Virus record (IMG/VR): IMGVR_UViG_3300037189_004982
Location: 1-27,062 of that record
Source of the DNA: a virus
DNA: 27,062 nucleotides
Direction: 5' to 3' (one strand)
Shown here: positions 21,056 through 27,062 of the stretch, piece by piece
How the letters are laid out: the number at the start of each line of letters is the position of its first letter
How positions within the stretch are numbered: position 1 is the stretch's first letter
Notes under the pieces: generated by a model
Seen by the model: the letters and a program-made list of their open reading frames with translations, nothing else
What the model was told of the DNA's origin: nothing
Database searches by the model: none
Program-made: the position numbers and the translations under genes

Positions 21056-23449
21056 TTATTTACGGGTGTAGAAACGATTTGAGTAGTGACCCTCCCAGGT
21101 GTAGGAATTAAGTGCCACCGGAAACGGACTGTCAGAAGTGATCAGTACAGTGAAGTTCTCAGATCTCTGATGTACTGGTAAGGTGTATGTCGTATTGATG
21201 GTAAACGGAGCATCGTTTAGCTTGTAATAGTTGACCTTCTTACTAGCAGCGGATGTGCTCCAGTCTGACCTGCCCGCTGCCTTGACAGTAAACCCAACAT
21301 CACCAGACAAACCAAAGTCGAACTTGACTCTTGATACAGCCAAGTAGCTGGAATATTGAGTGACAGCCAAGTTATCCCCAGTTCGGTAGTAGAACGTAGG
21401 AAGCTCGACACTGAATGTATAGTTATACCCAACAACAAGTGTATCGTTGGTAAGATCCCTGCTCTCGACGACGACGTAGTACCCACCAGCATCGAGTTGG
21501 GGTGAAGCAAATTGGAAAATGGTGCCAATATTTGGTGAGTTTTGACCAGCCAAGGTCGAGTTAGTTACAAGGATATTTACCGCAAAAGTCGAGTCATGGC
21601 TATAGGGGAGATATATTTTAGTATCGTCACCATTGATGAGCTGCTTGGTGGTGTTTGTAGTCCACATATCGAGCCTAGGCTCAAGTGCTAGCCCACTGGA
21701 GGTAGTGATGGATCCAGTGTTAGGGCTTTGGACTAAGTTAATCTTCTGCAGGACATAGCCCTTCTCCTGAGCAGTGAGGCACCAGTAAACGTCACCATCA
21801 AAAACTTGGTAGTTGACCTTACCAGAAAGAACCCACCTTGACCATCCTTCAAGTAGCCTCTTTTGTCCGTCAGACATATAGGAGAATAGATGGACTGTGC
21901 TGGTACTACTGCTTGCCAGTGCCATCATCGAGTTCTGACCCGAAGCCGAGATTTGATCAATGTTGGCTGGAATCCACTCAGGAACTTGTTTCGTCAAGTC
22001 CTGAACAAAGGGTGAAAAGTTAGACCCTAATGTCTCAAGTTCAAAGACCCTTGTGTAAGCAGACCCTTTTGCGATAAAAGCAGTTGTGACTCCAAGATCG
22101 GCAAGATCGTTATTAGAGTCAACTTGGTATCGAGAAATAGAAGTGATTGATGTGGTAGATGGAGTGAGACTATCTGTCGATGTGGTTAGGATGAACTGCT
22201 CAGTAGATCCAAAGATAAGCAAACCCTGAGTGGACGGCTGGACGGCCAACATAGAAGTCGGGCGTACAGAGGAGATGTTCAAATCGATGGGATCTGAATC
22301 GACAGTTGACAGGGCGGACTGACCGTAAAAATTAAGGTAGTCCCCACTCTGACTCATCGCAATACTACTGCTAGTCAGAACTCCCAATCTATTCCTGTAG
22401 AAAAAGAGTTGACGGATGGGCACACCAACGAAGGATGGCTGTGGATTCGACTTATCGTCACCAACGAGCCTATCCTCCCAAGTGGCAGGTCCAAAGGTAA
22501 ATGTACCGTCACTGTTTCTTACAAGCTGATGCGGCATTGTTGAAGTATCCACACCAGGACTTGCAAGTGGGCCTCTAGTCTCTTGCCAGATACCAGGGCC
22601 AGCCCCACCGCTATCAGATACAAAAGTCACATAGTAGTCATCTTCTTCTCCTGAGGTATTGCTTACCAGGACTGTATAGCCATTGACACACTGGCTGGGC
22701 AGCTTGCTGACATTGGGGACTGATTGTTGGAAGACTTCCAACGCATCACCAGCTTGGCCACCAGCTACAACAATGGAAAAGGCTGAAGTACCAGTAACGA
22801 ATACACCGGCACCAACATTATAGGCAGCCAAGCCTCCACCGATGCCGTTGATTGCGGTAACAATCCCATTGGTGACATCTGCAATCTTTAGCGATCCACT
22901 AGCGCCAGTAGAGTAGGATACGGTCGTGGAATTGATTGTTATGTTGTAACTTGAGTTGTAGACAATCGCCTTAACTGAGATGAATGCTCGATTGCGTACC
23001 CAACTAGATGGAGCAGTCTGAGCACTAACAGTCTTTTTCCTGTTGGTGATGAATGTGTAGTCGTTAATCGATAGAACGCTATAATCCCTCGGACTGGTGG
23101 TACCGGTAAGGTAGCTGGACCCTGAGCCAGTGTAGGTGACAGTCTTAGGCGTACCAGTCAGAAGATCCCAAACGTAAATGCTGCCAGACTTGATACAGCA
23201 GAGATATTTCTCGGTCTCGTCTCTTAGGATAGAGAACCACTTTGCACCAGCCAGGCTAGCTTGAGAGTAGAGGACTTGGTTAGACGTTTTGAGTTCAAAT
23301 ACAAACTGACAGCCAGGCCGCTTAATCAGACCAAAGGTAGGATCTGAGAAAGAGTTTTGAAGATCTCTAAACTGATTGGGAAACTTCTTGGAATCTGATT
23401 GCTGAGAGACACCACCAAGCAGACTAGAGATTCGCTGTGATACAATCAT
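21056..23449 (-). CDS. Tail tubular protein B (T7 gp12-like nozzle)
   Basis: 797 aa, matching T7 gp12 (794 aa). It opens with the family-typical ISSLLGGVSQQSDSKKFPNQ and QNSFSDPTFGLIKRPG. It continues with NDYTFITNRKK, the mid-protein block FYRNRLGVLTSSSIAMSQSG followed by DYLNF, and the C-terminal beta-rich repeats. It forms the tail nozzle below the portal and adaptor and contacts the fibres. It is coupled to the upstream gene by TAATG. Confidence 0.95.
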   Translation of the reverse strand: MIVSQRISSLLGGVSQQSDSKKFPNQFRDLQNSFSDPTFGLIKRPGCQFVFELKTSNQVLYSQASLAGAKWFSILRDETEKYLCCIKSGSIYVWDLLTGTPKTVTYTGSGSSYLTGTTSPRDYSVLSINDYTFITNRKKTVSAQTAPSSWVRNRAFISVKAIVYNSSYNITINSTTVSYSTGASGSLKIADVTNGIVTAINGIGGGLAAYNVGAGVFVTGTSAFSIVVAGGQAGDALEVFQQSVPNVSKLPSQCVNGYTVLVSNTSGEEDDYYVTFVSDSGGAGPGIWQETRGPLASPGVDTSTMPHQLVRNSDGTFTFGPATWEDRLVGDDKSNPQPSFVGVPIRQLFFYRNRLGVLTSSSIAMSQSGDYLNFYGQSALSTVDSDPIDLNISSVRPTSMLAVQPSTQGLLIFGSTEQFILTTSTDSLTPSTTSITSISRYQVDSNNDLADLGVTTAFIAKGSAYTRVFELETLGSNFSPFVQDLTKQVPEWIPANIDQISASGQNSMMALASSSTSTVHLFSYMSDGQKRLLEGWSRWVLSGKVNYQVFDGDVYWCLTAQEKGYVLQKINLVQSPNTGSITTSSGLALEPRLDMWTTNTTKQLINGDDTKIYLPYSHDSTFAVNILVTNSTLAGQNSPNIGTIFQFASPQLDAGGYYVVVESRDLTNDTLVVGYNYTFSVELPTFYYRTGDNLAVTQYSSYLAVSRVKFDFGLSGDVGFTVKAAGRSDWSTSAASKKVNYYKLNDAPFTINTTYTLPVHQRSENFTVLITSDSPFPVALNSYTWEGHYSNRFYTRK

Positions 23450-24069
23450 TAGCGAGCGAGAGTTTGGAACGGTTGATAAGAGTAGTAGTAATCCTCACCA
23501 GTGCTATAGCCGAGCATTGAATAATTAGCTTGATTACAGTCGGCTTCAAGAAGGCAAGCTCTGGTAGATTTCTCTCGATCCTGGAGAAGGAGATACTGAT
23601 CCTTATCCCCAATCATCTTGATAGAAGCAAGAACGGAAGCCTTGGCAACAATGTAATCTTGGAAGACCTGAGGGCAGGAGGCGAAATCAATCAGCCAAAC
23701 AATGTCACACTTGTAAGACTTGGTAGTAGGCCATACAAAAGTATGATCCGTCTTGTTGTATAGTTTACCGTCACGTTGAGTAACTTGATACCCTCTGTTT
23801 TCTGGAAGATCACTGAGGTCAATTCCAAGCATGGAACTGGTCACGTAGATGAATCCAGAAGTATCAGGAGTAAGTGGGTACTCATTCTCAGTATTGAAGT
23901 TCCACCCTTCTGCTTGGACTGATCGACTTACATCAATAAGAGTTGTGTAAGCGATGTCAACATCGGGGTTTGTCTGATCAAGAGTCTGAATAGGAGCCTG
24001 ACCAACCGCACCCAAAATCTGGTTGACTGCGGATAGTTCTGTATCGGTCAGAGAAGTTGGGTACGACAT
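23449..24069 (-). CDS. Tail tubular protein A (T7 gp11-like adaptor)
   Basis: ATG 24069 (MSYPTSLTDTELSAVNQILG) gives 206 aa, near the T7 gp11 length (196). The longer frame to 24162 would run through terminator T6 and is rejected. Family features are AVNQILGAVGQAPI, the VQAEGWNFNTE block typical of gp11 (Q-x-x-GW-x-F), and a C-terminal helix FQDYIVAKAS. It forms the ring joining portal and nozzle. Its start codon lies 1 base after the T-rich tail of T6, so much of its transcript must come from read-through or a new start. Confidence 0.93.
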   Translation of the reverse strand: MSYPTSLTDTELSAVNQILGAVGQAPIQTLDQTNPDVDIAYTTLIDVSRSVQAEGWNFNTENEYPLTPDTSGFIYVTSSMLGIDLSDLPENRGYQVTQRDGKLYNKTDHTFVWPTTKSYKCDIVWLIDFASCPQVFQDYIVAKASVLASIKMIGDKDQYLLLQDREKSTRACLLEADCNQANYSMLGYSTGEDYYYSYQPFQTLAR

Positions 24070-24108
24070 ATTAAAAGAAAAGGGGCCAGCCTTTATTAAG
24101 GCCAGCCC
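24070..24108 (-). terminator. Intrinsic terminator T6
   Basis: On the minus strand GGGCTGGCCTT, loop AATA and AAGGCTGGCCC form 11 pairs including a tandem G-U/U-G, followed by CTTTTCTTTTAAT. On the plus strand the two wobble positions become mismatches, so only the minus-strand RNA folds fully. It separates the capsid block from the tail block. Confidence 0.85.
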
Positions 24109-24118
24109 GATTGAAGGT

Positions 24119-24328
24119 TCAGTTGATACCGGAGATATTACCTTCCACGTTGGGGTAGGCAATACGGAGGTTTTTGGTCAGGGAACGCACAGCCGACACT
24201 GCGATGGGAGTACCACCGGGCAGAGAGCGACGAGTACGGGAAGGAGAGAGACGAGAAGCGTCAGTCGAGGAGACTCCCAGAGTGAGAGCACCGGACACAA
24301 CGACCCCATAGGAATTGGAGGTTGCCAT
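24119..24328 (-). CDS. Small putative structural protein (69 aa)
   Basis: ATG 24328 lies 5 bases after the stop of the 202-aa gene. The N-terminus is Ser/Val/Gly-rich and beta-like (SYGVVVSGALTLGVSSTD). A basic middle (SRLSPSRTRRSLPGG) and a short C-terminal domain (SLTKNLRIAYPNVEG) follow. It sits in the capsid block and just before terminator T6, so it is probably a late virion component. Family not recognised. Confidence 0.6.
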   Translation of the reverse strand: MATSNSYGVVVSGALTLGVSSTDASRLSPSRTRRSLPGGTPIAVSAVRSLTKNLRIAYPNVEGNISGIN

Positions 24329-24333
24329 ATCAA

Positions 24334-24942
24334 TTAGAATTGGAGAGCGGTTACAGAAGCAGTCACTGGGGTAGAGCCACCAGATCCCGTCACGGTGATG
24401 ATGTCTCCGATCCTGTAGTTACGACCCTCACGGCCGGTGACTGCAGAGATAGCGGTAGCGATACCACCAGCACCAGTGATGTTCACCAGGAGGCCATTAG
24501 GACCACTACCACCATCAGCCGTAGTTGCAATAGAGGACTGGGTGGTTGCACTAGCAGTTCCGTTCTGAAGGATGCTGAGGATGTTCACACCACCAGTGGC
24601 ACTTACATCATCAACACGGAACTCAACAACACCAGTAGCGGTCGTACCGACAGCACGAACACGTTGACCGATGTAGTAGCCGGAACCAGCCGTAGAAACG
24701 GTAGCTGCAGTCACAACACCACCGGAGGCAGTGAGGCTGAGTACCAGACCGGAGGAAAGAATACCTCGCTCGCAGGTCGTAGCCAGGCTGGTCTGGGTTG
24801 TAACACCAGAGGTGCCAGTACCGATGAGGCTGAGAGTCAGAACGCCACGATTTCGGCCTTCCTCCACAGGACGATGGGGGAAGAACGTGAGCGTTTTGCT
24901 GAGCTTACTGCCGAGAGAAGCAGACGATTGCTGAACAGGCAT
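24334..24942 (-). CDS. Putative capsid decoration/structural protein (202 aa)
   Basis: ATG 24942 has a strong AGGAGG 8 bases upstream, one of the best ribosome sites in the window, suggesting high expression. The protein is beta-rich and Gly/Thr/Ser-rich. Two copies of a unit of the form GG-hydrophobic-TA, then GxGY/NYxxGxxV or I, appear: SGGVVTAATVSTAGSGYYIG and AGGIATAISAVTGREGRNYR. I recall such GG...GSGY repeats from cyanophage virion proteins. Position directly after the major capsid gene supports a decoration role. Confidence 0.7.
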   Translation of the reverse strand: MPVQQSSASLGSKLSKTLTFFPHRPVEEGRNRGVLTLSLIGTGTSGVTTQTSLATTCERGILSSGLVLSLTASGGVVTAATVSTAGSGYYIGQRVRAVGTTATGVVEFRVDDVSATGGVNILSILQNGTASATTQSSIATTADGGSGPNGLLVNITGAGGIATAISAVTGREGRNYRIGDIITVTGSGGSTPVTASVTALQF

Positions 24943-24957
24943 GGATTGACCCTCCTA

Positions 24958-25971
24958 TCAAGCAGCCGCTTGCAGTTCGATTGCAGCAGCGGGATTAAGG
25001 TGACCACAGCCCATAGCCATGCGGCCAACAATCAGGTCGCCCTGATACATCACCTTGACATCGCCAGAGGTGGTCTGCACTTGGGGACCGATAGCTTCAA
25101 CCACACCAGCGGCTTCCTTGTAGTAGATCAGACCGCAGCTAGTCGAGAAGTCGCCAGAGTAGTCGTTGTTCTCACCGGAGACGGTGGAAACAGTACCAGC
25201 CAGGAAGGGCAGGTTGTTCGACACTTTGATCTTGATACCGGCGATCTCGTAGAGACCTTGACCGGAAGTCAGGCTACCGCTGGAGTTACCAAAGTCGCGG
25301 TTCAGGATGTTGGTGTCAACCTGAGAAATAAGTGCGTAGTATTGACGGGGGTTGAGTACAGCGACTCGACCGTCCTTGGGAATATTCTTTTCATCCAGGA
25401 TAGCAGCACCTTCAAAGAAGGCATCCACCAAAGCCTGAGCGTTGTACTGGTTGTTGGAACCAATACGGATGATCGAACCGCCGGGTTCAGGACCAGGAGC
25501 AGCGGTGATCGGGTGAGCCTGACGAGCAGCCAGAGCGATCACACGGAAGATCTTCTTGTCGTAAGATTCGGCAAGAGCATAGCCAATCTTCTTGGCGATC
25601 TCGCTACGAAGATCATAATGAGAGAGAGTCTCATCGAGATCGTAGACGAAAGCAGAGCTGATCAGAAGGTCATCGCAGATGATAGTCTTCTCAGCCACCG
25701 GGGGATCACCGGAACCGAGGATGGGAGTACCAGGAGTGTGGTACGCCGCCTGCATCCGGCCAGTGAAGATGAACTGCATCGACTTGCCGTTCTTCAGGGT
25801 CCGCTTCATCACGGTGTCACGGGCCACACAGGTAGCCTCGTAAGCCTTGAAGAGTTCGCCAGAGAACAGCTTGAGATAGGTGCCGTACTTAGTATCGTAG
25901 GCACGGGAGCCAGCGGTATCAGGTACAGCCTTATTGATTGTACCGAGAACTGACTGAACAGTATTAGCCAC
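24958..25971 (-). CDS. Major capsid protein (T7 gp10-like, HK97 fold)
   Basis: 337 aa, near T7 gp10A (345). Features include YLKLFSGELFKAYEATCVAR, SMQFIFTGRMQAAYHTPGT (like T7 AQFPVLGRTQAAY), EKTIICDDLLISSAFVYDLD, SHYDLRSEIAKKIGYALAES and RVAVLNPRQYYAL (T7-like). The start is GTG 25971 with no evident Shine-Dalgarno sequence, unexpected for the most abundant virion protein. The roughly 130-base leader after terminator T7 contains a palindrome and other structure that may drive expression. Followed by the strongly translated 202-aa gene. Confidence 0.95.
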   Translation of the reverse strand: MANTVQSVLGTINKAVPDTAGSRAYDTKYGTYLKLFSGELFKAYEATCVARDTVMKRTLKNGKSMQFIFTGRMQAAYHTPGTPILGSGDPPVAEKTIICDDLLISSAFVYDLDETLSHYDLRSEIAKKIGYALAESYDKKIFRVIALAARQAHPITAAPGPEPGGSIIRIGSNNQYNAQALVDAFFEGAAILDEKNIPKDGRVAVLNPRQYYALISQVDTNILNRDFGNSSGSLTSGQGLYEIAGIKIKVSNNLPFLAGTVSTVSGENNDYSGDFSTSCGLIYYKEAAGVVEAIGPQVQTTSGDVKVMYQGDLIVGRMAMGCGHLNPAAAIELQAAA

Positions 25972-26003
25972 GTTGAAAGAGGAAAGAAATGTGTTGGTTC
26001 TTC

Positions 26004-26017
26004 CTCTGGATCCAGAG
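26004..26017. repeat. 14-base perfect palindrome in capsid leader
   Basis: CTCTGGATCCAGAG, 33 bases upstream of the capsid GTG. It shares the GGATCC centre with the palindrome at 4259-4274. It could be a protein site or an RNA hairpin with a tight loop. Confidence 0.5.
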
Positions 26018-26103
26018 TATTAAGTTTTTGCTAGCATTAGACGGGTGTCGTCTTTCCGACTGTCAAAGCGGCCAAGGGTGTCCGTCGTAACGGGCCAAGG
26101 CCA

Positions 26104-26137
26104 AAGAAAAAGGAGTCCTACTCTGAGGTGCTCCTTT
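26104..26137 (-). terminator. Intrinsic terminator T7
   Basis: On the minus strand AAAGGAG pairs with CTCCTTT. An inner CCT/AGG pairing lies within a 15-base apical region, and TTCTTT follows. It separates the 164-aa gene (stop 26149) from the capsid gene. Confidence 0.7.
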
Positions 26138-26148
26138 AACAAAAATGA

Positions 26149-26643
26149 TCAGATGTAGGTGCCGGTAAGGAAGGAACCAGCACGGACAGTTGTGTTCACC
26201 GCAGTAGCAGCGTTCTGAGCAAAGCTGAGCTGAACGATGCCTGCAGTTGCACCATTCTGGATGATACCAGTGCCACGGGCAAAGCCATCAGTACCGGATG
26301 CACAGGTGATGGTCCGGTTGGTCGTACCGTCAATCGTGATGTCCAGGCCAGCAACAACAGCAGTCAGGGCATCAGGTGCAACGTGCTCCCGAAGTAGACG
26401 ACCCTGAGTCAGGGTGCCGGGGATTGTCAGCAGGTAACGGAAGCCAGCGGCAGCGGTGGTGGTGAACCAGAGTTCGTAGTTGAACTCCACACGTTGATAC
26501 TTGGCAAGCGTGAACTGCAGTTCAGGTACAACGACCACAGTGGCACTATTGTTGACCGTCTGATCAGCAGAAAGGAGGTTGTAGAACGGCTCACTGGAGG
26601 TGTACTCAACAGCAGAGTTCTGAGGGTTAATCTTAAATGGCAT
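26149..26643 (-). CDS. Putative virion protein, beta-rich (164 aa)
   Basis: ATG 26643 gives 164 residues with strand-like, Thr/Ala/Val-rich sequence. A pattern of the type LSADQTVNNSATVVVVPELQ, then VEFNYELWFTTTAAAGFRYL, recalls jelly-roll-like domains of phage fibre or head-decoration proteins. There is no coiled coil or charged helical look, so a scaffolding role (expected at this site in T7) seems unlikely. No clear Shine-Dalgarno sequence. It lies between a weak hairpin (26678-26692) and terminator T7. Confidence 0.6.
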   Translation of the reverse strand: MPFKINPQNSAVEYTSSEPFYNLLSADQTVNNSATVVVVPELQFTLAKYQRVEFNYELWFTTTAAAGFRYLLTIPGTLTQGRLLREHVAPDALTAVVAGLDITIDGTTNRTITCASGTDGFARGTGIIQNGATAGIVQLSFAQNAATAVNTTVRAGSFLTGTYI

Positions 26644-26677
26644 TGCTTTTGTTACACTTAGTAAAGTAAAATGATTG

Positions 26678-26692
26678 TCGTCAGATTGACGA
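26678..26692 (-). other. Short perfect hairpin, possible weak terminator
   Basis: On the minus strand TCGTCA, loop ATC and TGACGA form 6 bp, followed by CAATCATTTT. The T-run is short and displaced, so at most it is a weak terminator between the two rightmost genes. Confidence 0.35.
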
Positions 26693-26705
26693 GATGTTTA
26701 GCCTA

Positions 26706-27062
26706 TCAGGCACTTGTAGCGCCCTGGACAATCGCAGAGACTTGATCAACAGTGGCCTTAACTGCAAGCTGTGAATCGAGGTTGGCATTGGCCATACCCA
26801 TGGCTGAACGTACCGTGGCAGCGGTTAGGACTGCAGTGCCGACTGTGTTATCTGTAGCAACGCCCAACGCAACGCTTGACGGCGAAGGAACGGCAAGAGT
26901 GCCAGTGAACTCGCTGCTGGGACCGTAAACCGTGGACTGGCGAACATTGGCAACAACGGGATAACCGCCGGTTGGCATGTTGTCTGCGGTGTAGAGATTA
27001 CGCTTGGTGCTACCGCCAGACGTTGGCACTTCCATGTAGGTGGGGATTTGTGTTGGCGCCCA
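26706..27062 (-). CDS. Virion/tail-type protein, 5' part missing (window edge)
   Basis: The frame is open from the right edge to TGA 26706-26708. An ATG at 27035 exists but lacks a ribosome site, and the nine codons before it are open, so the gene probably continues beyond the window. The segment VYGPSSEFTGTLAVPSPSSV followed by ALGVATDNTVGTAVL is a pattern I recall from structural proteins of diverse phages. It ends with a helical NANLDSQLAVKATVDQVSAI. It is probably a virion or tail-associated protein. Confidence 0.6.
   Translation of the reverse strand, partial: WAPTQIPTYMEVPTSGGSTKRNLYTADNMPTGGYPVVANVRQSTVYGPSSEFTGTLAVPSPSSVALGVATDNTVGTAVLTAATVRSAMGMANANLDSQLAVKATVDQVSAIVQGATSA

Noticed and set aside
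23449-24162. Long form of tail tubular protein A starting at 24162
   Set aside because: The extra 31 residues would cross terminator T6, and the family begins with the sequence at ATG 24069.
1-27062. CRISPR array, integrase att site or insertion sequence
   Set aside because: No regularly spaced repeat-spacer pattern, no transposase ORF and no terminal inverted repeats with target duplications were seen.

Overview
The window is a stretch of a T7-like podovirus genome (short-tailed dsDNA phage). Every supported gene lies on the minus strand, so the genes read from right to left. All seven intrinsic terminators I could identify also work on the minus strand. The late genes follow T7 order: major capsid protein, tail tubular A (gp11-like), tail tubular B (gp12-like), three internal virion proteins (gp14/15/16-like), tail fibre (gp17-like), lysis genes, a small-terminase candidate (gp18-like) and large terminase (gp19-like). 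Family resemblances recalled from memory suggest a cyanophage or close relative: a flavin-dependent thymidylate synthase typical of cyanophages, and a small 'SPAAQA...ALRAAAD' protein of a type seen in cyanobacteria and their phages. No host gene is present to prove the host.

Layout, in transcription order from the right edge. (1) 27062-26149: a cut virion-type gene and a 164-aa putative structural protein. (2) 25971-24119: major capsid protein (GTG start, structured leader) and two small putative decoration proteins. (3) 24069-11456: tail tube, internal core proteins (one with both a lytic transglycosylase and an M23 peptidase domain) and a tail fibre with a probable beta-propeller tip. (4) 11443-10230: a compact cassette of a small membrane protein, a C39-type peptidase, a membrane/coiled-coil protein and the putative small terminase. 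(5) 10230-8090: two small basic proteins, an HNH nuclease and a repetitive proline/glycine-rich protein. (6) 8041-6299: large terminase. (7) 6298-5853: non-coding, AT-rich, with hairpins and four 9-bp tandem repeats. (8) 5852-4874: thyX and the SPAAQA protein. (9) 4873-3889: about 985 bp with no credible gene, dense in inverted repeats. (10) 3888-1: early-type small genes, including two winged-helix proteins and several very short ORFs packed stop-to-start, ending in a cut gene at the left edge.

The most interesting signal is in the early-type region. A short motif (minus-strand core close to TCACGATCG) recurs six times, three of them directly after an intrinsic terminator. It divides the region into repeated motif-gene(s)-terminator units. 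This looks like a phage-specific promoter or an operator system. The late-to-early gene transition across the hairpin-rich gap suggests that this gap holds the physical genome end (terminal repeat/packaging junction) of a circularised or concatemeric assembly.
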